Shown: positions 7,533 through 17,070, counted from the stretch's first letter. The stretch: 36,313 nt of DNA from Hydrogenophaga sp. (GCF_019264445.1 NZ_JAHVAB010000041.1:1-36313); one strand, 5' to 3'. The notes: generated by a model not told the origin, from the letters alone. A program made the numbers and translations.

Positions 7533-8530
7533 CAGATCACCTTCGCACGCATGAGGTCGTTGCTGTTGAGTGCGCCCAGCAGGCGGCCCTCGGCATCCAC
7601 AACCAGCACGCTGGTGATGCGGCTCGCTTCCATCACACCGGCCGCCTCGACGGCCAGGGCCTCGGCACGCACCGTGCGCGGATGGGGGTGCATGACATCG
7701 CGGGCCATCATCGAACGCAGGTCGACACCGTTGCCGTTTTTCTCGATCAGGCGGCGCAGGTCGCCGTCGGTGAACACGCCCACCACCCGTTGCTCACTGT
7801 CGACGATGGCACTCATGCCCAGACCTTTGGCGCTGATCTCGCGCATGAGGTCCATGAGCCCGGCGTCCTGGGCCACGCGGGGCGCTGCATCGCCGCTGCG
7901 CATGACGTCGCTGACATGCGTCAGCAGTTTGCGGCCCAGCGAACCACCGGGGTGCGAGCGGGCAAAGTCATCGGCCTTGAAGCCGCGCGCATCCAGCAGC
8001 GCCACGGCGAGCGCGTCGCCCAGTGCGAGCTGGGCGGTGGTGCTGGCGGTGGGCGCGAGGTTGTGGGGGCAGGCCTCCTTGTCCACCGAGGCATTGAGGA
8101 CCACATCGGCGTGACGGCCGAGGGTGGAGTCGGGTCGGCCCGTGATGGCCAGCAGCGGCACGCCCATGCGCTTGATGAGCGGCAGGATGGCCGTGAGCTC
8201 TTCGCTCTCGCCGCTGTTGCTGATGCCCAGCACCAGATCGGCGCTGGTGATCATGCCGAGGTCGCCGTGGCTGGCTTCGGCCGGGTGCACGAACATGGCG
8301 GGCGTGCCGGTCGAGGCCAGCGTGGCGGCGATCTTGCGGCCAATGTGACCGCTCTTGCCCATGCCCATGACGACCACACGCCCCGGGATGGCCAGCACCA
8401 GCGCGAGCGCTCGGGTGAACGTGGCATCCAGGCGTTGCGCAACGGTGGTCACGGCCTGGGCTTCGATGCTCAGGGTTTCCTGCGCCATGGCCATGGCCCG
8501 GACGGGGTCGAAGGAAGCGGGCAAGGTCAT
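7532..8530 (-). CDS. kdsD: D-arabinose 5-phosphate isomerase KdsD
   Basis: Converts ribulose-5-phosphate to arabinose-5-phosphate, the first step towards KDO. The 332-residue product has an N-terminal SIS domain (MGMGKSGHIGRKIAATLASTG, then GISNSGESEEL and HPGGSLGR) and two C-terminal CBS domains (DVMRSGDAAPRV, then DVMHPHPRTVRAEALAVEAAGVM), the standard KdsD/KpsF layout. The ATG at 8528-8530 begins MTLPASFDPVRAMAMAQETL; a longer open frame upstream runs antisense into the antiporter gene and is not real. It is the first gene of the leftward kdsD-kdsC-lptC group and is divergent from the antiporter, 60 bp away. Confidence 0.95.
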   Translation of the reverse strand: MTLPASFDPVRAMAMAQETLSIEAQAVTTVAQRLDATFTRALALVLAIPGRVVVMGMGKSGHIGRKIAATLASTGTPAMFVHPAEASHGDLGMITSADLVLGISNSGESEELTAILPLIKRMGVPLLAITGRPDSTLGRHADVVLNASVDKEACPHNLAPTASTTAQLALGDALAVALLDARGFKADDFARSHPGGSLGRKLLTHVSDVMRSGDAAPRVAQDAGLMDLMREISAKGLGMSAIVDSEQRVVGVFTDGDLRRLIEKNGNGVDLRSMMARDVMHPHPRTVRAEALAVEAAGVMEASRITSVLVVDAEGRLLGALNSNDLMRAKVI

Positions 8531-8590
8531 GGCTGCAATTATCGCTGGCGGGCTGTGGGCGCGTCGGGTCGCGCCCATTACCATCCGCTG

Positions 8591-10576
8591 ATGAATTCGC
8601 TCGACATCGCCTTGCTGTATCTCCTGGCCGCCGTGCTGGGCGTCGTGGCGTGTCGGTTGATGCGGCTGCCACCCATGCTGGGCTACCTCGTGGTGGGCGT
8701 GGTGATCGGCCCGAACGCGCTGGCCCTGGCGCAGAACTCTGGCGGCATTCGCTACCTCGCCGAGTTCGGCGTGGTCTTCCTGATGTTCGTGATCGGGCTG
8801 GAGTTCAGCCTGCCCAAGTTGCGGGCGATGAAGCGGCACGTGTTTGGCCTGGGTCTGTCGCAAGTCGTCCTCACCGTCTTGCTCACCACCCTGGGCTCGT
8901 TGTTGCTCACGGTGTTGTTGCCCATGTGGTGGACCGTGTCCTGGCAGACGGCGCTGGCGCTGGGCGGCGTGATGGCGATGAGCAGCACAGCCATCGTGAT
9001 CAAGATGGTGGCCGAGCGGCTGGAGCTGGAGTCCGAACACGGCAAGCGCGTGCTGGGCATCCTGCTCTTTCAGGACCTGGCCGTTGTGCCCCTGCTGGTG
9101 ATCATTCCCGCACTGGCAGCGGAGCCGGAGGTGCTGTTGCGCGCGCTGGGCTGGGCGTCGCTCAAGGCGGTGTTGCTGCTGGGGCTGCTGCTCACCGGCG
9201 GGCAAAAGCTCATGCGCTGGTGGCTCACGCTGGTGGCGCGCCGCAAGAGCGACGAGCTCTTCATGCTCAACCTGCTGCTCATCACGCTGGGACTGGCCTG
9301 GCTGACCGAGCACGCCGGCCTCTCGCTGGCGCTGGGCGCCTTCGTCGCCGGCATGCTGATTTCAGAGACCGAGTTCAAGCACCAGGTGGAGACCGACATC
9401 CGCCCGTTCCACGATGTGCTGCTGGGCCTCTTCTTCATCACCATCGGCATGATGCTGGACTGGCGTCTGGTGCTGGACCGCTGGCCGCTGGTGTTGTTGT
9501 TGCTGTCGGTGTCGCTGGCATTCAAGCTGGCGCTGATCACCGGGCTCACGCGCGCCTTCGGTGCGCCCACCGGTGTGGCGCTGCGCACGGGCCTGTACCT
9601 GGCACAGGCCGGCGAGTTTGGCCTGGTGCTGCTCACGCTTGCAGGGCAGAACAACCTGGTACCGCCCCAGCTGTTCAACCCGATCCTGGCATCCATGGTG
9701 ATCTCGATGCTGATCACGCCCTTCGCCATCCTCTATGCCAACAGCATCGTCACCCGGCTCGTGGGCAGCGACTGGCTGATGCAGTCGGTGCAGATGACCA
9801 GCATTGCGCGCAAGGCCATCAATGCCGACAAGCACGTGATCATCTGCGGCTACGGCCGCTGTGGGCAAAACCTCGCGCGACTGCTGGAGACCGAAGGCAT
9901 TCCGTACATGGCGCTGGATCTCGATCCCGACCGCGTACGGCAGGCCGCCGCGGCCGGGCATTCGGTGGTCTTTGGCGATGCCGCCCGGCTGCAGGCGCTC
10001 ATGGCAGCAGGTCTGCACCGCGCCAGTGCGGTGGTGGTCACCTACCTGGAGACGGCCAGTGCACTCAAGGTACTTCACCACGCGCACGAGCAAGCCTCAC
10101 ACGTGCCCGTGGTCGTGCGCACCGTGGACGACGCCGATCTGGAAAAGCTGAGAGCGGCCGGCGCCACCGAAGTGGTGCCCGAAGCCATCGAGGCCAGCCT
10201 GATGCTGGCGAGCCACGCGCTGGCGCTGGTGGGCGTGCCCATGCGCCGCGTGATCCGTGTGGTGCAGGACCAGCGCGATGCGCGCTACAACCTGCTGCGC
10301 GGTTACTTCCACGGCGCCGACGACGACAGCCTTGACGAGATCGACCACGAACGCCTCAACACCGTCACACTGCCCGCAGGTGGGCGCAACGTGGGCAAGA
10401 CCCTGGGCAGCCTGGCACTGCATGCGGTGGGTGTGCGCGTGGTGAGCCTGCGTCGCGCCAGCGGCCGCCCGCACGCCGTTGACGAGGAGACCCTGCTGGA
10501 GAGTGGCGACACGGTGGTCATCAGCGGCAAGGCACCCGCCCTGGCGCTGGCCGAGCAAAAGCTGCTGACGGGATAG
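8591..10576 (+). CDS. Kef-type monovalent cation:proton antiporter (CPA2 family)
   Basis: Integral membrane antiporter of 661 residues, probably exporting K+ in exchange for H+. The N-terminal two thirds form the roughly 12-helix CPA2 domain, including the family sequences [19 protein letters not shown] and [18 protein letters not shown] cytoplasmic RCK domain follows, with nucleotide motif GYGRCG (420-425) and acidic strand end in [10 protein letters not shown] TrkA-C-like domain near the end includes [20 protein letters not shown]. The ATG at 8591 matches the family start. Its domain order is like KefB/KefC, but I see no accessory KefG/KefF gene nearby, so I do not assign a specific symbol. 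Confidence 0.92.
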   Translation: MNSLDIALLYLLAAVLGVVACRLMRLPPMLGYLVVGVVIGPNALALAQNSGGIRYLAEFGVVFLMFVIGLEFSLPKLRAMKRHVFGLGLSQVVLTVLLTTLGSLLLTVLLPMWWTVSWQTALALGGVMAMSSTAIVIKMVAERLELESEHGKRVLGILLFQDLAVVPLLVIIPALAAEPEVLLRALGWASLKAVLLLGLLLTGGQKLMRWWLTLVARRKSDELFMLNLLLITLGLAWLTEHAGLSLALGAFVAGMLISETEFKHQVETDIRPFHDVLLGLFFITIGMMLDWRLVLDRWPLVLLLLSVSLAFKLALITGLTRAFGAPTGVALRTGLYLAQAGEFGLVLLTLAGQNNLVPPQLFNPILASMVISMLITPFAILYANSIVTRLVGSDWLMQSVQMTSIARKAINADKHVIICGYGRCGQNLARLLETEGIPYMALDLDPDRVRQAAAAGHSVVFGDAARLQALMAAGLHRASAVVVTYLETASALKVLHHAHEQASHVPVVVRTVDDADLEKLRAAGATEVVPEAIEASLMLASHALALVGVPMRRVIRVVQDQRDARYNLLRGYFHGADDDSLDEIDHERLNTVTLPAGGRNVGKTLGSLALHAVGVRVVSLRRASGRPHAVDEETLLESGDTVVISGKAPALALAEQKLLTG

Positions 10577-10720
10577 CGGGCTGTGCGCTCGTCGGCCGCA
10601 GCGTGCCACCGGCCGTGTGACGGCCACCTTCGAGCGTCCTCGCTCCCAGAATGATCTCCATGGCCGTCGCGGCCCGCGTGTTCCAGCCCATGGCTTTGTA
10701 CAGGGTCGCCATGGTCGATG

Positions 10721-10749
10721 CCCCGGCCTTTGCGCCGGGGCTTTTTTTT
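10721..10749 (+). terminator. Intrinsic terminator after the antiporter gene
   Basis: CCCCGGC, loop CTTTGC, GCCGGGG, then C and eight T residues. A strong 7-bp GC stem. It lies 145 bp after the antiporter stop and just before apt. Confidence 0.92.
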
Positions 10750-10796
10750 GTGCCGGTTCGACGCCGATAATGGCCGCTCCCCCACGGACCGAGCCC

Positions 10797-11342
10797 ATGG
10801 ACACCTCCGCTTTTCTGAAATCCCACATCCGCACCGTGCCGGACTGGCCAGCACCCGGCGTGCAGTTTCGTGACATCACGCCGCTGCTTCAGGACCCCAA
10901 GGTCTTTCGCGTGCTGATCGACACCTTCGTGCACCGCTACATGGACGCCGCCTTGCGCCCGACCGTGGTGGCTGGCCTGGACGCGCGCGGCTTCATCATC
11001 GGCTCCGTGCTCGCCTATGAACTCGGCGTGGGCTTCGTGCCCATCCGCAAGAAAGGCAAGCTGCCCTTCACCACCGTGGAGGAAACGTACGAGCTCGAGT
11101 ACGGCAGCGCCACCGTGGAGCTGCACACCGATGCCGTGAAACCCGGTGACCGGGTGGTGTTGATCGATGACTTGATCGCCACCGGCGGCACCATGATGGC
11201 CGGGCGCCGCTTGCTGGAGAAGCTGGGTGCGGAGGTGATGGAGGGTGCTGCCATCGTGGACTTGCCCGAGCTGGGTGGCTCAGAGAAGCTGCGCGATTCC
11301 GGCCTGAAGCTTTTCACGCTGCTGGACTTCGCCGGCCACTGA
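10797..11342 (+). CDS. apt: Adenine phosphoribosyltransferase
   Basis: Purine-salvage enzyme that joins adenine to PRPP to give AMP. The 181-residue product is of typical size. It shows the N-terminal [20 protein letters not shown], the [11 protein letters not shown] loop and the PRPP-binding motif [13 protein letters not shown] (120-132). I chose the ATG at 10797, which gives the family N-terminus [12 protein letters not shown]; an in-frame ATG at 10770 is less likely because it lies close to the upstream terminator. A perfect 7-bp hairpin, GCCGGCC/GGCCGGC, spans the stop codon (11331-11351) but lacks a T-tract. The gene is convergent with the next one, 16 bp away. Confidence 0.96.
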   Translation: MDTSAFLKSHIRTVPDWPAPGVQFRDITPLLQDPKVFRVLIDTFVHRYMDAALRPTVVAGLDARGFIIGSVLAYELGVGFVPIRKKGKLPFTTVEETYELEYGSATVELHTDAVKPGDRVVLIDDLIATGGTMMAGRRLLEKLGAEVMEGAAIVDLPELGGSEKLRDSGLKLFTLLDFAGH

Positions 11343-11358
11343 TGGGCCGGCAAACCCC

Positions 11359-12075
11359 TCAGAGCTTGCCGTACTGCGTTTCGCTCAACGCAGCGAAGTC
11401 GCTGTGAGACTCCGGCACCGTCATGGGCGCCTGCGCTTCCGAAGGTGAGCGATAGGCCGGAGAGGCCACGCTCTGCAGCGCGCGCCGAAAGGCTTCCACT
11501 TCGTCTTCGCCCACCGACTGCGTGGGGGTGCTGGCTGGCGTGATGGTCGGGCGAGGGATGGCCGTGGGGCTGGGAATGGGCATCGGGCGTGACGCCGTGG
11601 GTGCGGGCACGGCTTCGGCCGTCATGGGCACCGCCTCACGCCGCGTCTGAGCGGTCACCGCCGCCTTCAAAGCCATGCCGACCTGGTCGTGGACCGCCTT
11701 GCGCCGCCAGTACACCGAGCGCACGTGCATCTCATGGCGGGATGTGCCGCTTTGCTGAATCCAGCGTTCAATCTCAAGCAGGTACTCGTCCGGCATGGCC
11801 TGGGCGGGCAACGCCAGATCGATCAGCACGAGGAAGCTGTCGCCGGTGGCGTCGAGCGTGAGCACCTTGAACTCGTAGCTGGTGGACAGCACGCCAGCGC
11901 GGATGAGCGACTCGCGCACCACGGCAAAAAGCTGCTCTCGGCGCAGGATGCGCCGACCACGGCGTGGCGAAATCAGGGGCAGCGTGGTCTGGCTGAATTT
12001 CTTGCGCGCACGGGTGAAGGAACCCTTGCCGGGTGCTGTGGATTTTTTGGCCTGAAGCCAGCTCATCAAAGACAT
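11359..12075 (-). CDS. Hypothetical protein with basic N-terminus and Pro/Thr-rich linker
   Basis: I do not recognise this protein of about 238 residues. The first 50 residues are strongly basic (KGSFTRARKKFSQ, then ISPRRGRRILRREQLF). A compact segment follows (about 45-130: SYEFKVLTLDATGDSFLVLIDL, then DEYLLEIERWIQQS, then HEMHVRSVYWRRK), and then a Pro/Thr/Ala-rich low-complexity linker (about 150-195) and an acidic tail ending SETQYGKL. There is no signal peptide or membrane segment. Starts at 12075 or 12066 are both possible. It lies 85 bp downstream of the cyclic-nucleotide-binding protein gene on the same strand, so the two may be co-transcribed. Coding is supported by codon pattern and residue composition. 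Confidence 0.75.
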   Translation of the reverse strand: MSLMSWLQAKKSTAPGKGSFTRARKKFSQTTLPLISPRRGRRILRREQLFAVVRESLIRAGVLSTSYEFKVLTLDATGDSFLVLIDLALPAQAMPDEYLLEIERWIQQSGTSRHEMHVRSVYWRRKAVHDQVGMALKAAVTAQTRREAVPMTAEAVPAPTASRPMPIPSPTAIPRPTITPASTPTQSVGEDEVEAFRRALQSVASPAYRSPSEAQAPMTVPESHSDFAALSETQYGKL

Positions 12076-12160
12076 GGGCAGAGTGTGCGCAAGAGCCGCG
12101 CGCGCGAAGGGTTGAAAAAGCAGCACAAACCGGCCCAGATGGGTTGGACTTTCGCCGCGC

Positions 12161-12652
12161 TCAGGTCACGGCGACACGCTTGGGCCGGTTGTACATGCGG
12201 CGGGCGAGCACCGAGGACATCGCCACCGTCACTTCCAGGGCGATGTCGGGATGGCGCGAGGAGAGTTCGCGAAAGCGCAACGGCGTCAGGCACCACAGGC
12301 GGCAATCGCTGCCGGCGTGCACGGTGGCGCTGCGCGGCAAGTGGCTGAAGAAGGCGCCTTCGCCCAGCAGCGAGCCCGAGCCCACCACGGCAATGCGCAC
12401 GCGTTCGCGGGAGTCTTCGTAGTGCACGGTCAGCGACCCGCTTTCCACGAAATACACGGTGCGGTCTTTCACACCTTGCTCGATCAGCACCTGCCCCTGC
12501 TGCAAGGCGACCGGTTGCAAGTAGTTGGCCAGCTGCGGCCACTGGCTTTCCGACAGATTCAACGGCACCGCGTCCAGCGCGCTGCTCAAGCGCATGGACT
12601 GGGCCAAGCCTTGAATATCGAAACGCACGGACGTGGGCAACTGGGCATTCAT
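12161..12652 (-). CDS. Cyclic-nucleotide-binding-domain protein without a DNA-binding domain
   Basis: The 163-residue protein consists almost entirely of a Crp/Fnr-type sensor domain: QPVALQQGQVLIEQGVKDRT, then YFVESGSLTVHY, then the phosphate-binding cassette LGEGAFFSHLPRSATV with G97-E98 and R107-S108, which are the positions that contact cNMP in binding members. It then enters the long C-helix and stops, with no helix-turn-helix. The start at 12652 (MNAQLPTSVRFD) is used; an upstream in-frame ATG at 12688 gives an Arg-rich extension that looks non-coding. It may regulate through protein contact rather than as a transcription factor. Ligand unknown. Confidence 0.85.
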   Translation of the reverse strand: MNAQLPTSVRFDIQGLAQSMRLSSALDAVPLNLSESQWPQLANYLQPVALQQGQVLIEQGVKDRTVYFVESGSLTVHYEDSRERVRIAVVGSGSLLGEGAFFSHLPRSATVHAGSDCRLWCLTPLRFRELSSRHPDIALEVTVAMSSVLARRMYNRPKRVAVT

Positions 12653-12759
12653 GCGGTCAAGATAACCGCGGCCCGCTCCCCTGCGCAAGCCTGTCCTTAC
12701 CCGCGCTTACAGTTGCACTCCCGGCGGTATGCCGACGGCACCGAGCGGTACTTTCGCCT

Positions 12760-14163
12760 TCACTTGCCGATGCAAAAACGCGAAAAAATCTCGCCCAGCA
12801 AGTCGTCGGCGGTGAACTCACCGGTGATTGAACCCAATGCCTGTTGCGCCAGGCGCAGCTCTTCGGCAAGCAAATCCAGGTGGTCCGCGCGCGCCTGCAG
12901 CCAGGTGTCTGCGGCCCGCAAGTGCTCGCCCACTTGGTGGAGCGCTTGCAGGTGCCGTTCGCGCGCCATGAACAGACCGTCACCCGCCTGCTGCCAACCC
13001 GCCAGTGTCAGCAGGCGCTGACGCAACGCCTCGAGCCCGGTGCCGTGCTTGGCCGAGATCGCGAGGCCATCGTCTGGGTGGCCGACACCCAGCGATGCGC
13101 TGTCCACTTCATCGCACTTGTTCCAGAGGTGCAGCACCGGCACGCCTGATAGCAGGGTGGCGGCCAGGCTCGCTGCGATCGACGCGTCGGCTTGCTGGTA
13201 GTCGGTCTGGTGCAGGCGGCTGAGGTCGTGCATGAACAGCACAGCATCGGCTTGTTGAATGCGGCCCCAAGCACGCTCGATGCCGATCTTCTCGACTTCG
13301 TCCACGTCCGGACTGTCGCGCAAGCCTGCGGTGTCGATCACATGCAGGGGCACGCCTTCAATCTGGATGGTCTGCTGCACCACGTCGCGCGTCGTGCCCG
13401 CCACCGGGGTGACGATCGCGAGTTCAGCCCCGGCCAGGGCATTGAGCAGCGAACTCTTGCCCGCGTTCGGCTGCCCGGCAATCACCACTTGCAAGCCATC
13501 GCGCAGCAGCGCGCCCTGGCGGGCCTGCGCCTGCAGATCGGCCAGCGCCTGCTGCAGCCGATGCAACTGGCCTAAAGCGTCGGCCTTTTGAAGGAAGTCA
13601 ATGTCTTCCTCCGGAAAGTCCAGCGTCGCCTCCACCAGCATGCGCAGGTTCACGAGCGCGTCGCGCAGGCCATGCACATGCCCCGAAAACACGCCGGCCA
13701 GCGAACGCGAGGCACTGCGCGCGGCGGCCTCGGTGCTGGCGTCGATCAGGTCGGCCACGGCCTCGGCCTGCGCCAGATCGAGCTTGTCGTTGAGGAACGC
13801 CCGTTCGGTGAACTCACCCGCCCTCGCCAGCCGCATGTCGGGAAGGGGGCCACGGCTCACTTCCAGGCAGCGCGCCAGCAGCAGCTGCAACACCACAGGG
13901 CCCCCATGGCCCTGGAGTTCCAGCACATCCTCACCGGTGTAAGAGCGCGGACCGGGAAACCACAAGGCCAGGCCATGGTCAATCGGCTGGCCGGCGGCAT
14001 CGGCGAACGGGAGATAGGTGGCTTCGCGCGGGTGCAGCGCGCGCCCCAGCAGGGCCTGCACAAACGGCTCAAGCCCACGCCCCGACACACGCACAATGCC
14101 CACCCCGCCGCGCCCGGGTGCAGTGGCAATGGCAACGATGGGGTCACGCGAGGCAGCGAGCAT
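12760..14163 (-). CDS. mnmE: tRNA modification GTPase MnmE
   Basis: GTPase that, with MnmG, makes the (carboxymethyl)aminomethyl modification at U34 of certain tRNAs. The 467-residue product has the folate-binding N-terminal domain ([28 protein letters not shown]), the helical domain, and an embedded G domain with G1 GQPNAGKS (230-237), G3 DTAG (277-280) and G4 NKCD. It ends in the invariant FCIGK, whose cysteine (464) is required for modification. It is the last gene of the leftward rpmH-rnpA-yidD-yidC group, separated from yidC by a terminator. Confidence 0.97.
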   Translation of the reverse strand: MLAASRDPIVAIATAPGRGGVGIVRVSGRGLEPFVQALLGRALHPREATYLPFADAAGQPIDHGLALWFPGPRSYTGEDVLELQGHGGPVVLQLLLARCLEVSRGPLPDMRLARAGEFTERAFLNDKLDLAQAEAVADLIDASTEAAARSASRSLAGVFSGHVHGLRDALVNLRMLVEATLDFPEEDIDFLQKADALGQLHRLQQALADLQAQARQGALLRDGLQVVIAGQPNAGKSSLLNALAGAELAIVTPVAGTTRDVVQQTIQIEGVPLHVIDTAGLRDSPDVDEVEKIGIERAWGRIQQADAVLFMHDLSRLHQTDYQQADASIAASLAATLLSGVPVLHLWNKCDEVDSASLGVGHPDDGLAISAKHGTGLEALRQRLLTLAGWQQAGDGLFMARERHLQALHQVGEHLRAADTWLQARADHLDLLAEELRLAQQALGSITGEFTADDLLGEIFSRFCIGK

Positions 14164-14180
14164 AGAAGGCGAGCATAAAG

Positions 14181-14208
14181 AGAAAGGGCCTGCACGTACG
14201 CAGGCCCC
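14181..14208 (-). terminator. Intrinsic terminator between yidC and mnmE
   Basis: On the minus strand GGGCCTGC, loop GTACGT, GCAGGCCC, then TTTCTCTTT. An 8-bp perfect stem with a short T-rich tail; it would end the yidC transcript before mnmE. Confidence 0.75.
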
Positions 14209-14239
14209 GTTCAGGAGACAAGGCAGCCGAGCCTTCGGA

Positions 14240-15949
14240 TCAGCTCTTGAAGTTCGGCATGCTGAATTTCAACGGCACGCCCATGCTCTTGTTGATCACG
14301 GCCTGCTGGGCAATGGTCAGCACGTTGTTGGTGATCCAGTACAGCACCAGGCCGGACGGGAAGAAGAAGAACATCACCGAGAACATCAGCGGCATGAGCC
14401 ACATCAGCTTGGCCTGCAGGGGATCCGGCGGCAGCGGGTTGAGCGCGGTCTGGATCATCGTGGTGACGGCCATCACCAGCGGCAGGATGAAGTAGGGATC
14501 GGGCGACGAGAGATCGGTGATCCAGCCCAGCCAGGGGGCGTTGCGCATTTCCACGCTGGACAGCAACACCCAGTACAGCGCAATGAACACCGGAATCTGG
14601 ATAACGATCGGGAAGCAGCCACCCAGCGGGTTGACCTTTTCCTCGCGGTACATCTTCATCATCTCCTGCTGCATGGCCTGCGGGTTGCCCTTGAGGCGCT
14701 CGCGCATTTCCATGATGCGGGGGTTGATCTTCTTCATCTTGGCCATGCTGCGGTAAGCACTCGCATTGAGCCAGTAGAAGGCGGCCTTGATCAGCACCAC
14801 CAGCAACACGATGGCCCAGCCCCAGTTGCCCACGAAGCCGTGAATCTTCTCGAGCAGCCAGTACAGCGGTTTGGCAAGGATCGTGAGCCAGCCATAGTCC
14901 TTCACAAGCTCCAGGCCCGGGGCAATGGTCTCCAGCACTTTTTCTTCTTGCGGACCCAGGAACAGGCGGGCTTGCACACCCTTGCTCTGGCCGGGTTCGA
15001 TGGCGGTCAACGCCGTGATGCTGCCGACCGCAAACAGGTTGTTGTCGATCTTGCGGGCAAAGTTTTCGCGCGCCACGCCGTCACCCAGCAACCAGGCTGA
15101 CGCGAAGTAGTGCTGGACCATCGCGACGTAGCCATCGCTGGAAGACTTGATGAACTCGGCCTTGTTCTTCTCGATGTTGGCGAACTCGATCTTCTGGTAC
15201 TTCTTCTCGTTGGTGTAGACGGCGGGGCCGGTGAAGGTCGAGTAGAAAGGCGTTTCGCTGCTGAGCTTGCTGCCATCTCGCACCAGCTGCAGGTACAGCT
15301 GCGGCGTCACCGTCTGGCCACCCGCGTTCAACACTTCGTGCTGCACGCCGATGTCGTAACGGCCACGCGTCAGGGTGTAGGTCTTGACCAGCTTCACGCC
15401 ACCCACCTCGGCCGACTCGAAACGCACCTGCAGTTCGTTCTGGCCATCGGTCAGCGCCGTGGGGTTGCCCACCAGCGTCATCGGCGTTTTGTGTGTGGGG
15501 AAGTTGCCACCGATCAGACCTGTCTGGGCCACATAGATGTGTTCGCCGCCCTGCGTGAGCAGCGTGAACGGCTTTTCACTCTGGTCCTTGCTCTGGCGCG
15601 TCGCCTCGGCGTGCTTGAGCAGCTCGGCACCAATCAGCGAACCGCCTTCGCTGTTGAACACCAGCTTGAAGACGTCTGTGGTGACTTCATGGCGCTGGGC
15701 CACGGCACCCGGCGCAGCAGCCGGTGTCTCGCCCGCAGCGGCGGGTGCAGCTCCCTGTCCCGCCGCGGGTACCGAGCCGCTTCCAGCGGCGGCAGGCTGA
15801 CCATTCGATGCGGCTGGTGCCGTCACAGCGGGCGCCGCGCTCGGGAAGAAGGTGGGTTTGTGGCCATTGTGAATCTGCCATTTGTCCCAGATGAGGACCA
15901 TGGACAAACCAAAAACCACCCACAGGATGGACCGACGGATGTCATTCAT
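14240..15949 (-). CDS. yidC: Membrane protein insertase YidC
   Basis: Inner-membrane insertase/foldase that acts alone or with SecYEG. The 569-residue product is the Gram-negative form. It has an N-terminal helix ([20 protein letters not shown]), a Pro/Ala-rich linker, a large periplasmic beta-sandwich P1 domain (about 100-330) and the conserved five-helix core starting at [20 protein letters not shown]. The cytoplasmic hairpin ([20 protein letters not shown]) and the [23 protein letters not shown] segment are intact. The ATG at 15947-15949 overlaps the yidD stop codon. The order rpmH-rnpA-yidD-yidC-mnmE is the standard proteobacterial one. Confidence 0.98.
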   Translation of the reverse strand: MNDIRRSILWVVFGLSMVLIWDKWQIHNGHKPTFFPSAAPAVTAPAASNGQPAAAGSGSVPAAGQGAAPAAAGETPAAAPGAVAQRHEVTTDVFKLVFNSEGGSLIGAELLKHAEATRQSKDQSEKPFTLLTQGGEHIYVAQTGLIGGNFPTHKTPMTLVGNPTALTDGQNELQVRFESAEVGGVKLVKTYTLTRGRYDIGVQHEVLNAGGQTVTPQLYLQLVRDGSKLSSETPFYSTFTGPAVYTNEKKYQKIEFANIEKNKAEFIKSSSDGYVAMVQHYFASAWLLGDGVARENFARKIDNNLFAVGSITALTAIEPGQSKGVQARLFLGPQEEKVLETIAPGLELVKDYGWLTILAKPLYWLLEKIHGFVGNWGWAIVLLVVLIKAAFYWLNASAYRSMAKMKKINPRIMEMRERLKGNPQAMQQEMMKMYREEKVNPLGGCFPIVIQIPVFIALYWVLLSSVEMRNAPWLGWITDLSSPDPYFILPLVMAVTTMIQTALNPLPPDPLQAKLMWLMPLMFSVMFFFFPSGLVLYWITNNVLTIAQQAVINKSMGVPLKFSMPNFKS

Positions 15950-16233
15950 GACGGGTTCTTCTTTTCGCAGGAAGGTGAAATCAGGCGGGAGAACAGGGCT
16001 GGCGACGCGGCAGGCACCGGATCATGCCCGCCCTCGCACCAGGGATGGCAGCGCACCAGCCGCCCGAGCGTGAGGTAGCTGCCGCGCAGGGCGCCATGGC
16101 GCTCCAGCGCTCCAATGGCGTAGACCGAGCAGGACGGCTCGAATCGACACCCGCTGCCCAAGGACGGGCTGAGCAACAAACGGTAGCCCTTCACCAGGGC
16201 CACGAGCCCCTGGCGCGGCCAGTCAGACAGCAT
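15946..16233 (-). CDS. yidD: Membrane protein insertion efficiency factor YidD
   Basis: Small protein of 95 residues that assists YidC-dependent insertion. It carries the family core LVALVKGYRLLLSPSLGSGCRFEPSCSVY with the conserved cysteines, followed by AIGALERHG and RLVRCHPWCEGGHDPVP. The ATG at 16231-16233 overlaps the end of rnpA by 11 bases, and its stop overlaps the yidC start, so translation is tightly linked. A longer open frame upstream is the rnpA shadow. Confidence 0.95.
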   Translation of the reverse strand: MLSDWPRQGLVALVKGYRLLLSPSLGSGCRFEPSCSVYAIGALERHGALRGSYLTLGRLVRCHPWCEGGHDPVPAASPALFSRLISPSCEKKNPS

Positions 16234-16633
16234 GCCGGACCCCCGCAAGCTGCCCGGCGCCCGAGCGCGAGAGCAGTTGCTCAAGCTCTGCGCGCACCGC
16301 ACGCTTGAGCACGTCGGACGTCGCGCTGACAAATTGCCGACGGCTGAATTCGCTGCGCAATCGAACCACGAGCGCGGCCTGCGGCAAGGTGCCCGCCTGC
16401 TGGCGCGCTACCTCATAGATCTGCCGACGAATCGCGTTGCGGGTGACGGCCCGTTTGGCCCAGCGCTTGGGCAGCATCACACCCAGCCAGGCATCGGCCA
16501 CAGGAAACAGGGTGCGGTCGCCCTCCGCGCTGGACAGTGCGGCGCGATGCAGAGCGAAATGAGGGGTTTTGGCCACGGGGGCACCGGCCATGACGGCCTG
16601 GAACTGTTGCCGGGACCGCAGCCGCTGGGTCAC
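16223..16633 (-). CDS. rnpA: Ribonuclease P protein component
   Basis: Protein subunit of RNase P, which matures tRNA 5' ends together with the RNA subunit (not in this window). The 136-residue product contains the signature region LPKRWAKRAVTRNAIRRQI with the RNR-type basic motif, preceded by WLGVMLPKR. The start codon is GTG at 16631-16633, giving MTQRLRSRQQFQAV. It begins 67 bp after rpmH and overlaps yidD. The protein is rather long at the N-terminus compared with E. coli (119 aa), with an insertion around residues 18-45. Confidence 0.94.
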   Translation of the reverse strand: MTQRLRSRQQFQAVMAGAPVAKTPHFALHRAALSSAEGDRTLFPVADAWLGVMLPKRWAKRAVTRNAIRRQIYEVARQQAGTLPQAALVVRLRSEFSRRQFVSATSDVLKRAVRAELEQLLSRSGAGQLAGVRHAV

Positions 16634-16700
16634 CGCTGAACCGTCCGGATCAATCGGTGAGGGAGCCGGGCGAAACGGCGCCGGCAGAACACGACTGGCC

Positions 16701-16835
16701 TCAGACGGCCAGGCGCTTGCGACCCTTGGCGCGGCGTGCGTTGATCACGGCGCGGCCTCCGCGGGTTTTCATGCGGACGAGGAAGCCGTGGGTGCGGGCG
16801 CGGCGAATCTTGGAGGGCTGGTAAGTGCGTTTCAT
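16701..16835 (-). CDS. rpmH: 50S ribosomal protein L34
   Basis: The 44-residue L34 protein, with the near-universal sequence [18 protein letters not shown] followed by [20 protein letters not shown]. It is the first gene of the leftward operon leading to mnmE and is divergent from dnaA across the presumed origin region. GC-rich coding with no upstream alternative start needed. Confidence 0.99.
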   Translation of the reverse strand: MKRTYQPSKIRRARTHGFLVRMKTRGGRAVINARRAKGRKRLAV

Positions 16836-16865
16836 GGTGGTCAGTAGAAATCGGGGAAACCCGCA

Positions 16866-16895
16866 ATTATCGCAAAGAAAGTCGATGCCCGGCAA
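16866..16895 (-). promoter_or_regulatory. Predicted sigma-70 promoter of rpmH
   Basis: On the minus strand TTGCCG and GATAAT are 18 bp apart, with the -10 box 30 bases before the rpmH ATG. The match is good for both hexamers (4/6 and 5/6). Confidence 0.6.
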
Positions 16896-16946
16896 GCACT
16901 TGCCCGTGATTGCAGCCGCGTCACGTCAAGGAAGCCCCCTAAAAAG

Positions 16947-16982
16947 CGATCTGCCAAGGGCGTCAACCCCTATGGCAGATCG
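16947..16982. repeat. Perfect 10-bp inverted repeat in the rpmH-dnaA gap
   Basis: CGATCTGCCA (16947-16956) and TGGCAGATCG (16973-16982) are separated by 16 bases; the arms extend further with one bulge (AAGC outside). Each arm contains a GATC. It ends just before the DnaA box at 16986, so it may be an operator or structural part of the origin/dnaA control region. Confidence 0.7.
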
Positions 16983-16984
16983 GC

Positions 16985-17014
16985 TTGTGGATAAGTTGCC
17001 CGTCGCACTACAAT
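16985..17014 (+). promoter_or_regulatory. Candidate dnaA promoter overlapping a DnaA box
   Basis: TTGTGG (16985-16990) and TACAAT (17009-17014) have an 18-bp spacer. The -10 box is 5 of 6 to consensus; the -35 is weak and is almost wholly inside the DnaA box, which would fit DnaA autorepression. Confidence 0.45.
16986..16994 (-). promoter_or_regulatory. DnaA box, perfect consensus
   Basis: TGTGGATAA on the plus strand, that is TTATCCACA on the minus strand, an exact match to the DnaA binding consensus, 77 bases before the dnaA start. Confidence 0.85.
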
Positions 17015-17035
17015 GGCCGGCCTGCCCCGAGACAT

Positions 17036-17044
17036 TTGTCCACA
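17036..17044 (+). promoter_or_regulatory. DnaA box, one mismatch
   Basis: TTGTCCACA, one base from TTATCCACA, on the opposite strand to the box at 16986 and 27 bases before the dnaA start. Only these two good boxes are visible in the 235-bp gap, so it may be a part of oriC or only the dnaA control region. Confidence 0.65.
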
Positions 17045-17070
17045 ACCACAACGAATCCGACGTTCCCAGC

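Noticed and set aside
7490..8590. Upstream extension of the antiporter frame into the kdsD region
   Set aside because: The extension is antisense to kdsD and shows no antiporter similarity; the CPA2 domain starts at the ATG at 8591.
10521..10714. Small minus-strand ORF starting [20 protein letters not shown]
   Set aside because: It overlaps the 3' end of the antiporter gene, lacks a ribosome site, and its start lies next to the terminator. I found no family resemblance.
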